64,000 nt of DNA from Cladorhizidae sp. MBARI D1340-BT2 (GCA_028752905.1 JAQNBH010000003.1:31982222-32046221), one strand, 5' to 3'. Counted from the stretch's first letter, positions 21,300 to 34,142 are shown. The notes: generated by a model not told the origin, from the letters alone. Numbers and translations are program-made.

Positions 21300-23249
21300 T
21301 GTCCACTACCACTCTAGATGAACACAGAGACAACCACAAACACAATGTCCACTCCCACTCTAGATGAGCACACTAGAACACAGAGACAACCACAAACACA
21401 ATGTCCACTCCCACTCTAGATGAGCACACTAGAACACAGAGACAACCACAAACACAATGTCCACTCCCACTCTAGATGAGCACACTAGAACACAGAGACA
21501 ACCACAAACACAATGCCCACTCCCACTCTAGATGAGCACACTAGAACACAGAGACAACCACAAACACAATGCCCACTCCAACTCTAGATGAGCACACTAG
21601 AACACAGAGACAACCACAAACACAATGTCCACTCCCACTCTAGATGAGCACACTAGAACACAGAGACAACCACAAACACAATGTCCACTCCCACTCTAGA
21701 TGAGCACACTAGAACACAGAGACAACCACAAACACAATGTCCACTCCCACTCTAGATGAGCACACTAGAACACAGAGACAACCACAAACACAATGTCCAC
21801 TCCCACTCTAGATGAGCACACTAGAACACAGAGACAACCACAAACACAATGTCCACTCCCACTCTAGATGAGCACACTAGAACACAGAGACAACCACAAA
21901 CACAATGTCCACTCCCACTCTAGATGAGCACACTAGAACACAGAGACAACCACAAACACAATGTCCACTCCCACTCTAGATGAGCACACTAGAACACAGA
22001 GACAACCACAAACACAATGTCCACTCCCACTCTAGATGAGCACACTAGAACACAGAGACAACCACCAACACAATGTCCACTCCCACTCTAGATGAGCACA
22101 CTAGAATACAGAGACAACCACAAACACAATGTCCACTCCCACTCTAGATGAGCACACTAGAACACAGAGACAACCACAAACACAATGTCCACTCCCACTC
22201 TAGATGAGCACACTAGAACACAGAGACAACCACAAACACAATGTCCACTCCCACTCTAGATGAGCACACTAGAACACAGAGACAACTACAAACACAATGT
22301 CCACTCCCACTCTAGATGAGCACACTAGAACACAGAGACAACCACAAACACAATGTCCACTCCCACTCTAGATGAGCACACTAGAACACAGAGACAACCA
22401 CAAACACAATGTCCACTCCCACTCTAGATGAGCACACTAGAACACAGAGACAACCACAAACACAATGTCCACTCCCACTCTAGATGATCACACTAGAACA
22501 CAGAGACAACCACAAACACAATGTCCACTCCCACTCTAGATGAGCACACTAGAACACAGAGACAACCACAAACACAATGTCCACTCCCACTCTAGATGAG
22601 CACACTAGAACACAGAGACAACCACCAACACAATGTCCACTCCCACTCTAGATGAGCACACTAGAACACAGAGACAACCACAAACACAATGTCCTCTCCC
22701 ACTCTAGATGAGCACACTAGAACACAGAGACAACTACAAACACAATGTCCACTCCCACTCTAGATGAGCACACTAGAACACAGAGACAACCACAAACACA
22801 ATGTCCACTCCCACTCTAGATGAGCACACTAGAACACAGAGACAACCACAAACACAATGTCCACTCCCACTCTAGATGAGCACACTAGAACACAGAGACA
22901 GCCACAAACACAATGTCCACTCCCACTCTAGATGAGCACACTAGAACACAGAGACAACCACAAACACAATGTCCACTCCCACTCTAGATGAGCACACTAG
23001 ACCACAGAGACAACCACAAACACAATGTCCACTCCCACTCTAGATGAGCACACTAGAACACAGAGACAACCACAAACACAATGTCCACTCCCACTCTAGA
23101 TGAGCACACTAGAACACAGAGACAACCACAAACACAATGTCCACTCCCACTCTAGATGAGCATACTAGAACACAGAGACAACCACAAACACAATGTCCAC
23201 TCCCACTCTAGATGAGCACACTAGAACACAGAGACAACCACAAACACAA
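21300..23249. repeat. 56-bp minisatellite, about 35 copies
   Basis: The unit starts CCACTCCCACTCTAGATGAG and ends ACCACAAACACAATGT. Starts five bases after the transposon's target duplication. Copies are nearly identical; variants include CAATGCCC, ACCACCAAC and GATGATC. Confidence 0.95.
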
Positions 23250-23259
23250 AGACATCCCA

Positions 23260-23791
23260 TAAAATAATAATCACCTGATTATAATTTACTAGCACGCGTG
23301 CAGTGCACAACTCTATCCTCATAATATAATCATCACTGGATTATTATTTACTAGCACGCGCCCAGTGCACAACTCTGTCCTCATAAAATAATCATCACTG
23401 GATTATTATTTACTAGCACGTGCCCAGTGCACAACTCTATCCTCATAATATAATCATCACTGGATTATTATTTACTAGCACGCGCCCAGTGCACAACTCT
23501 GTCCTTATAAAATAATCATCAGTGGATTATTATCTACTAGCACGCGCCCAGTGCACAACTCTGTCCTCATAAAATAATCATCACTGGATTATTATTTACT
23601 AGCACGCGCCCAGTGCACAACTCTATCCTCATAAAATAATCATCAGTGGATTATTATTTACTAGCACGCGCCCAGTGCACAACTCTATCCTCATAATATA
23701 ATCATCACTGGATTATTATTTACTAGCACGCGCCCAGTGCACAACTCTATCCTCATAAAATAATCATAACTGGATTATTATTTACTAGCAC
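23260..23791. repeat. 62-bp minisatellite, about 8.6 copies
   Basis: The unit starts ATAATCATCACTGGATTATT and contains ACTAGCACGCGCCCAGTGCA. Alternates between CTCATAAAATAA and CTCATAATATAA ends. Confidence 0.9.
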
Positions 23792-25675
23792 ATGTTTTGT
23801 TAGGCACATACCCTAACCTTGATTCCAACACTCATTATTAGGGACACATGTTGTGTTAGGCACATACCCTAACCTTGATTCCAACACTCATTATTAGGGG
23901 CACATGTTGTGTTAGGCATACCCTAACCTTGATTCCAACACTCATTATTAGGAGCACATGTTGTGTTAGGCACATACCCTAACCTTGATTCCAACACTCA
24001 TTATTAGGGGCACATGTTGTGTTAGGCACATACCCTAACCTTGATTCCAACACTCATTATTAGGGGCACATGTTGTGTTAGGCACATACCCTAACCTTGA
24101 TTCCAACACTCATTATTAGGGGCACATGTTGTGTTAGGCACATACCCTAACCTTGATTCCAACACTCATTATTAGGGGCACATGTTGTGTTAGGCACATA
24201 CCCTAACCTTGATTCCAACACTCATTATTAGATGCACATGTTGTGTTAGGCACATACCCTAACCTTGATTCCAACACTCATTATTAGGGGCACATGTTGT
24301 GTTAGGCACATACCCTAACCTTGATTCCAACACTCATTATTAGGGGCACATGTTGTGTTAGGCACATACCCTAACCTTGATTCCAACACTCATTATTAGG
24401 GGCACATGTTGTGTTAGGCACATACCCTAACCTTGATTCCAACACTCATTATTAGGGGCACATGTTGTGTTAGGCACATACCCTAACCTTGATTCCAACA
24501 CTCATTATTAGGGGCACATGTTGTGTTAGGCACATACACTAACCTTGATTCCAACACTCATTATTAGGGGCACATGTTGTGTTAGGCACATACCCTAACC
24601 TTGATTCCAACACTCATTATTAGGGGCACATGTTGTGTTAGGCACATACCCTAACCTTGATTCCAACACTCATTATTAGGGGCACATGTTGTGTTAGACA
24701 CATACCCTAACCTTGATTCCAACACTCATTATTAGATGCACATGTTGTGTTAGGCACATACCCTAACCTTGATTCCAACACTCATTATTAGGGGCACATG
24801 TTGTGTTAGGCACATACCCTAACCTTGATTCCAACACTCATTATTAGGGACACATGTTGTGTTAGGCACATACCCTAACCTTGATTCCAACACTCATTAT
24901 TAGGGGCACATGTTGTGTTAGACACATACCCTAACCTTGATTCCAACACTCATTATTAGGAGCACATGTTGTGTTAGGCACATACCCTAACCTTGATTCC
25001 AACACTCATTATTAGGGGCACATGTTGTGTTAGGCACATACCCTAACCTTGATTCCAACACTCATTATTAGGGGCACATGTTGTGTTAGGCACATACACT
25101 AACCTTGATTCCAACACTCATTATTAGGGGCACATGTTGTGTTAGGCACATACCCTAACCTTGATTCCAACACTCATTATTAGGGCCACATGTTGTGTTA
25201 CGACACATATACCCTAACCTTGATTCCAACACTCATTATTAGGGGCACATGTTGTGTTAGGCACATACCCTAACCTTGACTCCAACACTCATTATTAGGG
25301 GCACATGTTGTGTTATGCACGTACCCTAACCTTGATTCCAACACTCATTATTAGGGGCACATGTTGTGTTAGGCACATACCCTAACCTTGATTCCAACAC
25401 TCATTATTAGGGCCACATGTTGTGTTACGACACATATACCCTAACCTTGATTCCAACACTCATTATTAGGGGCACATGTTGTGTTAGGCACATACCCTAA
25501 CCTTGATTCCAACACTCATTATTAGGGCCACATGTTGTGTTACGAACCTTGATTCCAACACTCATTATTAGGGGCACATGTTGTGTTAGGCACATACCCT
25601 AACCTTGATTCCAACACTCATTATTAGGGGCACATGTGTTAGGCACATACCCTAACCTTGATTCCAACACTCATG
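23789..25675. repeat. 56-bp minisatellite containing a CCCTAA hexamer, about 34 copies
   Basis: The unit starts CATGTTGTGTTAGGCACATA then CCCTAACCTTGATTCCAACA and CTCATTATTAGGGGCA. A longer variant with TTACGACACATATACCC recurs at about 25196 and 25431. The unit length equals that of the neighbouring array at 21.3 kb but the sequence is unrelated. Confidence 0.95.
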
Positions 25676-25886
25676 TGTGGTGGACAAGCGCACAACCACA
25701 CCTGACAACTGATCATCCCTGATAAAAATAACCATGTGCTGTGGCATCATGGTTGCCAGGGTTACCACTGGGGGAGGATGGGGTAGGGGGAGAGGGGGTT
25801 TATACACCTCTCGTTGCCCTACTCCCATTGCTCCTCCCCTACCCCGGCCTTTATTGGAACACTGACCCTTAATGACACCTGCAACG
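25676..25886. other. Unique spacer
   Basis: No gene recognised; G-rich around 25770-25800. Confidence 0.4.
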
Positions 25887-28008
25887 TCAGTTACCCATGA
25901 CAACATGCTCCAGGTCTTGGTGTGGGAACAGGGGAGTGTGCTTGTTAGTCAGTTACACATGACAACATGCTTGGTGTGGGAACAGGGGCAACTCAAGTGT
26001 GCTTGTTAGTCAGTCACACATGACAACATGCTCCAGGTCTTGGTGTGGGAACAGGGGCAACTCAAGTGTGCTTGTTTGTCAGTTACCCATGACAACATGC
26101 TCCAGGTCTTGGTGTGGGAACAGGGGCAACTCAAGTGTGCTTGTTTGTCAGTTACCCATGACAACATGCTCCAGGTCTTGGTGTGGGAACAGGGGCAACT
26201 CAAGTGTGCTTGTTTGTCAGTTACCCATGACAACATGCTCCAGGTCTTGGTGTGGGAACAGGGGCAACTCAAGTGTGCTTGTTAGTCAGTCACACATGAC
26301 AACATGCTCCAGGTCTTGGTGTGGGAACAGGGGCAACTCAAGTGTGCTTGTTTGTCAGTTACCCATGACAACATGCTCCAGGTCTTGGTGTGGGAACAGG
26401 GGCAACTCAAGTGTGCTTGTTTGTCAGTTACCCATGACAACATGCTCCAGGTCTTGGTGTGGGAACAGGGGAAACTCAAAGTGTGCTTGTTTGTCAGTTA
26501 CCCATGACAACATGCTCCAGGTCTTGGTGTGGGAACAGGGGAAACTCAAAGTGTGCTTGTTAGTCAGTTACCCATGACAACATGCTCCAGGTCTTGGTGT
26601 GGCAACAGAGGAAACTCAAAGTGTGCTTGTTAGTCAGTTACCCATGACAACATGCTCCAGGTCTTGGTGTGGGAACAGGGGCAACTCAAGTGTGCTTGTT
26701 TGTCAGTTACCCATGACAACATGCTCCAGGTCTTGGTGTGGAAACAGGGGAAACTCAAAGTGTGCTTGTTAGTCAGTAACCCATGACAACATGCTCCAGG
26801 TCTTGGTGTGGGAACAGAGGAAACTCAAAGTGTGCTTGTTAGTCAGTTACCCATGACAACATGCTCCAGGTCTTGGTGTGGGAACAGGAGAAACTCAAGT
26901 GTGCTTGTTAGTCAGTTACCCATGACAACGTGCTCCAGGTCTTGGTGTAGGAACAGGGGCAACTCAAGTGTGCTTGTTAGTCAGTTACCCATGACAACAT
27001 GCTCCAGGTCTTGGTGTGGGAACAGGGGAAACTCAAGTGTGCTTGTTAGTCAGTTACCCATGACAACATGCTCCAGGTCTTGGTGTGGGAACAGGGGCAA
27101 CTCAAGTGTGCTTGTTAGTCAGTTACCCATGACAACATGCTCCAGGTCTTGGTGTGGGAACAGGGGCAACTCAAGTGTGCTTGTTAGTCAGTTACCCATG
27201 ACAACATGCTCCAGGTCTTGGTGTAGGAACAGGGGCAACTCAAGTGTGCTTGTTAGTCAGTTACCCATGACAACATGCTCCAGGTCTTGGTGTGGGAACA
27301 GGGGCAACTCAAGTGTGCTTGTTAGTCAGTTACCCATGACAACATGCTCCAGGTCTTGGTGTGGGAACAGGGGCAACTCAAGTGTGCTTGTTAGTCAGTT
27401 ACCCATGACAACATGCTCCAGGTCTTGGTGTGGGAACAGGGGCAACTCAAGTGTGCTTGTTAGTCAGTTACCCATGACAACATGCTCCAGGTCTTGGTGT
27501 GGGAACAGGGGAAACTCAAGTGTGCTTGTTAGTCAGTTACCCATGACAACATGCTCCAGGTCTTGGTGTAGGAACAGGGGCAACTCAAGTGTGCTTGTTA
27601 GTCAGTTACCCATGACAACATGCTCCCGGTCTTGGTGTGGGAACAGGGGCAACTCAAGTGTACTTGTTAGTCAGTTACCCATGACAACATGCTCCAGGTC
27701 TTGGTGTGGGAACAGGGGCAACTCAAGTGTGCTTGTTAGTCAGTTACCCATGACAACATGCTCCAGGTCTTGGTGTGGGAACAGGGGAAACTCAAGTGTG
27801 CTTGTTAGTCAGTTACCCATGACAACATGCTCCCGGTCTTGGTGTGGGAACAGGGGCAACTCAAGTGTGCTTGTTAGTCAGTTACCCATGACAACATGCT
27901 CCAGGTCTTGGTGTGGGAACAGGGGAAACTCAAGTGTGCTTGTTAGTCAGTTACACATGACAACATGCTCCAGGTCTTGGTGTGGGTGGGAACAGAGGAA
28001 ACTCAAGC
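25887..28008. repeat. 69-bp minisatellite, about 31 copies
   Basis: The unit starts CAGTTACCCATGACAACATG, continues CTCCAGGTCTTGGTGTGGGA and ends CTTGTTAGT. The 23-codon period gives open frames on both strands, the longest 407 codons at 26808-28031. Two unit lengths occur (CTCAAGTG and CTCAAAGTG). The first half carries TTTGTCAG and the second half TTAGTCAG, so the array has two domains. Confidence 0.95.
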
Positions 28009-28737
28009 CTGTTTATATTATTTCAGGGTGAATGTCTGGTGAGTACATGCTGCTGATAGACACATGATAGATATGCCATGTGCAGCAATACCAAGTTTTC
28101 CATCCAACTCCCGTGAGGACTCGCCGATTATTATAATAATATTTACTATTATAACGCCTGGCATTTATTACTAGTGCTAAAATTAATCCTCCCTCCCTTC
28201 ACACCATCACTCACCACACAATTAGTAGTACTTGCCTGACCACAGACCGACCATAATTATCAGTCACTTGATCATTGTCACCCCATGAGCTGATGGGGTG
28301 ACAAGCTGATGAGAGTCTGAAAGTTTTTTTGGTCGTTGTTTGCTTTTTGTTGTTGTTGTTGTTGTTGTTGCAATTACAGCGTGTTGCAGACGTTGCTAGG
28401 CAGCAGCCACATGAACTAAAGTGGATACCTTTACAAGCGCACATTTGTGAAATTTCAATTTTTGGTCATAGCTATTGTTGTTGTTGTTGTTGTTGTTGTT
28501 GTGTTGTTGTCAGATCACACAAAACATATTATTAATTAATTTATGCCTTTTAAATCTGCTGGAATTTTAGACCCAGATCTGGTTAGAGACATGTATTGCT
28601 TGGAAAATGGGAATTTCTCATAGCGGTCAAAAAATATTTTTCAGGTTTTTTTTTTTAAAGCTCTGAATGTCTCGTATAAAATGATACAACATGCCGTCAT
28701 AGATGTGAGCTGTTGCCTTGGCTTCCTCTTGTTGCAG
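28009..28737. other. Unique region with GTT microsatellites and a strong hairpin
   Basis: (GTT)n tracts lie at about 28347-28371 and 28473-28509. TTGTCACCCCAT and ATGGGGTGACAA (28276-28305) form a perfect 12-bp stem with a 6-nt loop. A 12-nt stretch at 28027-28038 has a good acceptor (TATTATTTCAG) and donor (GTGAGTAC) and could be a micro-exon. Confidence 0.4.
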
Positions 28738-28837
28738 CCAACCTGATGGTGGTGCCAATCATCAAGATGATTGGCTTGACCATGGGGCTCACTGTGTGGG
28801 GTGTCACCAACATGCTCAGTGGATGGATCATCGGCAC
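28738..28837 (+). CDS. TMEM144: TMEM144-like membrane protein, single exon
   Basis: The acceptor TCTTGTTGCAG is followed by a frame reading NLMVVPIIKMIGLTMGLTVW and GVTNMLSGWIIG. This matches the TMEM144 family, where a VVPIIK..GLG.G..IWG..N.L.GW segment spans two transmembrane helices of a multi-pass putative carbohydrate or nucleotide-sugar type transporter. Entry is phase 1. The expected exit after GWIIG-AC would be phase 2, but the donor position reads ATGAG rather than GTGAG, and reading on gives a stop at once. Remaining exons are not securely found. The gene may be a fragment, or carry a donor mutation. Confidence 0.6.
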
Positions 28838-28924
28838 ATGAGACGCTCGATCACCATTCACGCTTCTCCGTGCTCTCGATTCTCTGTCCCTCGCTCACTC
28901 GACTCTCTTTCTCTTCTCTCCTTT

Positions 28925-29335
28925 GCCTTTCATGTTGCTCCCCTCCACTACCCTTCCTCCTTTCTCAAACCTTCCTCCCCTTGCCTCCCCTCCCCCCCCC
29001 CCCCTCCCCATCATCCCATCCCTCTTCTTCTTATCCTCCTCCTCCTCCCTCCTCCCCTAGATATAAACACTTTGTAACTGAGTCAATGATCCCCTCCCCA
29101 ACCTACCTATCTCCCATCCGTCCTCTCCTCCCTCCCATCCCTCCCTCCTATCCTCCCTCTCCTTCTCCCTCCCCACTCCCCTCCTCCCTCCCCTCCCCAC
29201 TCCCCTCCTCCCTCCCCACTCCCCTCCTCCCTCCCATCCCCACTCCCATCCTCCCTCCCCATCCTCCTCTCCCCATCCTCCCTTCCCTCTTCTCATCATC
29301 AGCCTCCATTCTCCCCCTTTCTTCTCTCCACAGCG
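28925..29335 (+). repeat. CT-rich polypyrimidine tract with CCTCCC-type repeats
   Basis: Long runs of C and T on the + strand, including a 13-C run near 28991-29003 and tandem ACTCCCCTCCTCCCTCCCC units at about 29170-29230. Interrupted by about 40 bp of unique sequence at 29058-29095. Open frames here are proline/serine artefacts. Confidence 0.85.
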
Positions 29336-29844
29336 GCCATTCATTAAGCTTCATGTCTGCATTACTGCAGGTTTTTTCTCGACCAACCGGTGACCTGTTC
29401 TAAACTAAGCTATGTTGGCGTGGCAACAATAGTGGTCACGTACATACGTGTACATACAGTGTAGTTGATTCCATCAACACAGTGTCCAGCCACACCCACC
29501 AATCTGGACATACATAGATTTTGAGGGGGTTAATATTACAGTTTTCATGGGTAGAATCCAGTCTACATTAGGTACGATGAAGCCCATCCCAGAAAGGTGT
29601 GGCTTTTCCTGTGAATACTTCTGTTAGTCAAATATTCAATCCTCAAGAAATATTACTATAAATATATAATAATATTATAATAATATTATTGTACATCAAT
29701 GTATTATATAGCAGTAGTCATGGGTGTAGAGGTCACAGTAGTAATAGCTCCAAGTCCTCCCTTCTTCTCAGCACCAAATATGTCCATTTACTGGGCGGAG
29801 CTAGGGGTGGAGCAGCACCTGTTGAAATTTTTGGAACTAAGCAT

Positions 29845-29945
29845 ATGAGCTATACTGCAGCTTTTAAGCTCAAGGTTGTTGGATTTGCAGAGAAGTCTAG
29901 GAACAGAGGAGCTGGAAAGGAATACAGAGTAGGTGAAAATCACTG
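29845..29945 (+). pseudogene. Fragment of a pogo-like transposase: Brinker/psq-type HTH
   Basis: The frame MSYTAAFKLKVVGFAEKSRN and RGAGKEYRVGE matches the start of the Brinker/CENP-B-like helix-turn-helix seen in pogo-type transposases and domesticated relatives (YTAAFKLKVVEFAE..GNRAA..EY.V.E). The expected WRK motif and the rest of the transposase do not follow. It is a truncated relic, or a short exon of a domesticated gene. Confidence 0.45.
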
Positions 29946-30119
29946 TAGGACAATGCATTGTGTGTTGCATTGTTCTGCATTGGCAGTGGAAAACTTAGAG
30001 GATTGAGTTGACAGTGCTACCAAGATCAGTCAGATTACATCGAGTTGGAGTTAGAGGTCTTATTCCTTCTCCTGTCATGCTGGCAGTATCAGAGCTTTAT
30101 TTAGTGTGTCACCAGCTAG

Positions 30120-30175
30120 GGGAGAAGAATGCTCTCCTCGGCAAGAAGACAGATGGGACCGTCAATGACAAGATG
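30120..30175 (+). CDS. Possible exon, hydrophilic loop
   Basis: Bounded by CAGCTAG and ATG|GTAAGC. In the phase that would follow the TMEM144-like exon it reads EKNALLGKKTDGTVNDKM, plausible for a cytoplasmic loop between helices. Evidence is only splice-site shape, phase agreement and position. Confidence 0.25.
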
Positions 30176-30360
30176 GTAAGCGAGGAGTATTTACTGAATG
30201 GTCGTGTTGCTATGAGAGCAGAGGTGACACTGAATGTTGCTATGAGAGCAGACAGGTCTGAGGTCAAAAATGATAACCTCCAACACTAACTTGACCACAC
30301 CCACCCACACCTTGCAGTATCATGCCTCAAAGACCAGTTGTGATGCATGAGGATGGAAGT

Positions 30361-31560
30361 GCTGCCATGAGCTAACTCAGAGGCAACCACATGTCTCCCG
30401 TACAGACCTACTCTCTTACTAGTGCCATGAGCTAACTCAGAGGCAACCACATGTCTCCCGTACAGACCTACTCTCTCACTGGTGCCATGAGCTAACTCAG
30501 AGGCAACCACATGTCTCCCATACAGACCAACTCTCTCACTGGTGCCATGAGCTAATTCAGAGGCAACCACATGTCTCCCATACAGACCTACTCTCTCACT
30601 GCTGCCATGAGCTAACTCAGAGGCAACCACATGTCTCCCGTACAGACCTACTCTCTCACTGGTGCCATGAGCTAACTCAGAGGCAACCACATGTCTCCCG
30701 TACAGACCTACTCTCTCACTGGTGCCATGAGCTAATTCAGAGGCAACCACATGTCTCCCATACAGACCTACTCTCTCACTGGTGCCATGAGCTAACTCAG
30801 AGGCAACCACATGTCTCCCGTACAGACCTACTCTCTCACTGGTGCCATGAGCTAACTCAGAGGCAACCACATGTCTCCCGTACAGACCTACTCTCTCACT
30901 GGTGCCATGAGCTAACTCAGAGGCAACCACATGTCTCCCATACAGACCTACTCTCTCACTGGTGCCATGAGCTAACTCAGAGGCAACCACATGTCTCCCG
31001 TACAGACCTACTCTCTCACTGGTGCCATGAGCTAACTCAGAGGCAACCACATGTCTCCCGTACAGACCTACTCTCTCACTGGTGCCATGAGCTAACTCAG
31101 AGGCAACCACATGTCTCCCGTACAGACCTACTCTCTCACTGGTGCCATGAGCTAACTCAGAGGCAACCACATGTCTCCCGTACAGACCTACTCTCTCACT
31201 GGTGCCATGAGCTAACTCAGAGGCAACCACATGTCTCCTGTACAGACCTACTCTTTCACTGCTGCCATGAGCTAACTCAGAGGCAACCACATGTCTCCCG
31301 TACAGACCTACTCTCTCACTGGTGCCATGAGCTAACTCAGAGGCAAGCACATGTCTCCCGTACAGACCTACTCTCTCACTGGTGCCATGAGCTAACTCAG
31401 AGGCAACCACATGTCTCCCGTACAAACCTACTCTCTCACTGGTGCCATGAGCTAACTCAGAGGCAACCACATGTCTCCCGTACAGACCTACTCTGTCACT
31501 CGTGCCATGAGCTAACTCAGAGGCAACCACATGTCTCCCATACAGATCTACTGTCCCACT
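30361..31560. repeat. 60-bp minisatellite, exactly 20 copies in register
   Basis: The unit starts GGTGCCATGAGCTAACTCAG and ends TACAGACCTACTCTCTCACT. It runs 1200 bp with no indel. On the - strand it lies inside an uninterrupted 472-codon frame (31704-30286) with the 20-residue repeat SELAHGTSERVGLYGRHVVA. Third-position-like variation (CCCG/CCCA, CTAACTC/CTAATTC) is seen, but the few other changes include replacements (A/L, H/R), so purifying selection is not evident. Flanks have no recognised domain. Confidence 0.9.
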
Positions 31561-31993
31561 AGTGACCTGAAAATAAGGCAACATAAATATATAATTTATA
31601 AGCTGATGTCCAAGTAGCAGATGACATAACTGAGTGTGTGTTAATGGTCTGTATTTGTGCAGAAGGACATTGTCTTGTCTTGAGTGAGTGAGGCACCTTA
31701 ACAAGGTACAGGGGTCAGGGTTTGAGCTGGAGATAACAAATAAAAATTAGAGATGGGAGAGGGAGGGGGTATCCTTTTTGCCACCCCCCCCCCCCAATAT
31801 AAATCTCTGGGGGATAAACAGGGGCGAGTTGGCTGATACACTGTAGCTTCAACTCTGCGAGGCACAGTTGACGTGACATCAGAAACTCAGCCCCTCTAGG
31901 TCCTCCCTTCCCCCTCTCTCACGCACACTCAGCATATTCACAAGATAACAATGCTTCATTAAATAATACATCTGTAGACCACACACATATGTT
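31561..31993. other. Unique spacer
   Basis: Includes a C-run at about 31779-31796. No gene recognised. Confidence 0.4.
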
Positions 31994-32117
31994 GACCCTT
32001 TACCAACTGAAACATCATCCAGTTCATGCCTTTCATGTTGAGGGAAAACCCCCATTTCCACCTAAGGATTACTGTACTTACTGTGAGCTACACCCTCACA
32101 AAGTTGGTAAAGGGTTC
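31994..32117. mobile_element. Candidate short MITE with GACCCTTTACCAACT inverted ends
   Basis: GACCCTTTACCAACT at 31994 is mirrored by AGTTGGTAAAGGGTTC at 32102-32117, giving a 124-bp unit. A similar pair (ACTTTACCAAC and CGGTAAAGGGTC) occurs at about 35558-35601. No coding capacity and no clear target duplication. Confidence 0.4.
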
Positions 32118-32989
32118 ACTCACGAGAAATAGAATACCTGCATTTCATGAGGAACACATATCCACATGTGAACACACCCTCTCAGCATGGCTCTAGAGAG
32201 ATCTCCTAGTATTGTGAATTGTGCTGGACCGTTAGCTAGCTAGTGATTTCTATTCCCATGCCCTGTCTCCCTACTTGAATAAGGCTAAAAGGACAACTTG
32301 CGTCCAGCACCTGCAACTATGCCATGAATCACTCCACCTCATAGCAATAGTAGAGCACAGACTGAAGACATCTTCCTGAGAACATGACCAGCTAATATGC
32401 CCAGACTTCAGCACCTCCCACACAAAACACACCTGCTGATTATGAGTCTCTGGCAAGCACTGCAGTTGCTCGCCAGAGACACCAGCCCAAATTACCTTTA
32501 TACAATGGGTGTGGTCTCTTCAAACCACACCCTTACTTCGGGGAAAATTGATATCGCTGATATTTTTCATAGAACAAACTGAAAAGAGGTGTGGTTATCA
32601 GACACAGCTAATATGCCTAGACTTCAGCACCTCCCACAACAAAGCATATTAGACACACATGCGTAATTAGCAAGTGCATTACAAAACCACGACTCTTTCC
32701 CCACAATAATTATTACAGACATATTGCCTCAAGGAAACTATCCTCCATACAGTAATGATAGCAACATTAATTGCAAAGGCAGTATAATAGTGTGATCATT
32801 ATAAAGAGTTTATAAGTGGTTGTGGTCTACTAACACTTTTCTGTCTTGTTTCTATTAGCAGCTGCTTACAAGAAGTTACACAGTGTAACTCCAGAAATAC
32901 CCAATCATAGATGCCACACTTTACCATATTTAGGACACACATGTCCCTATGCATAATTATGCACACACACACACACACATACATACATA
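32118..32989. other. Unique region with a dispersed duplicate
   Basis: A segment GCTAATATGCC(C/T)AGACTTCAG followed by CACCTCCCACA occurs at about 32392 and again at about 32609. No gene recognised. Confidence 0.4.
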
Positions 32990-33453
32990 TGTCCCCATGT
33001 ATTTTATTTAATATACACACACATAGATACATGCATCATATGTCCCTATGTATTTAATATACACACACATAGATACATGCATCATATGTCCCTATGTATT
33101 TAATATACACACACATAGATACATGCATCATATGTCCCTATGTATTTAATATACACACACATAGATACATGCATCATATGTCCCTATGTATTTAATATAC
33201 ACACACATAGATACATGCATCATATGTCCCTATGTATTTAATATACACACACATAGATACATGCATCATATGTCCCTATGTATTTAATATACACACACAT
33301 AGATACATGCATCATATGTCCCTATGTATTTAATATACACACACATAGATACATGCATCATATGTCCCTATGTATTTAATATACACACACATAGATACAT
33401 GCATCATATGTCCCTATGTATTTAATACACACACACATAGATACATGCATCAT
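32990..33453. repeat. 46-bp minisatellite, about 10 copies
   Basis: The unit starts CACACACATAGATACATGCA and ends TATTTAATATA. It begins at a CA/CATA microsatellite, which is its likely seed. Confidence 0.9.
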
Positions 33454-33523
33454 AATGAGTTATCTAGTATTGCTGAAGGTCCGTGTTATCAACTATTGTC
33501 ATAAGCGTAAGCTTCTGTGGAAA

Positions 33524-34142
<619 letters not shown>

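Noticed and set aside
21300..25675. CRISPR-like arrays
   Set aside because: Units repeat without unique spacers, and the genome is eukaryotic.
23789..25675. Telomere repeat array
   Set aside because: CCCTAA occurs once per 56 bp, not in tandem.
26808..28031. 407-codon + strand frame with 23-residue repeats
   Set aside because: Produced by the 69-bp unit; the opposite strand is open as well, and units of a different length interrupt it upstream.
29057..29354. Gly/Arg/Glu-rich - strand frames
   Set aside because: Complement of the CT-rich tract; composition artefact.
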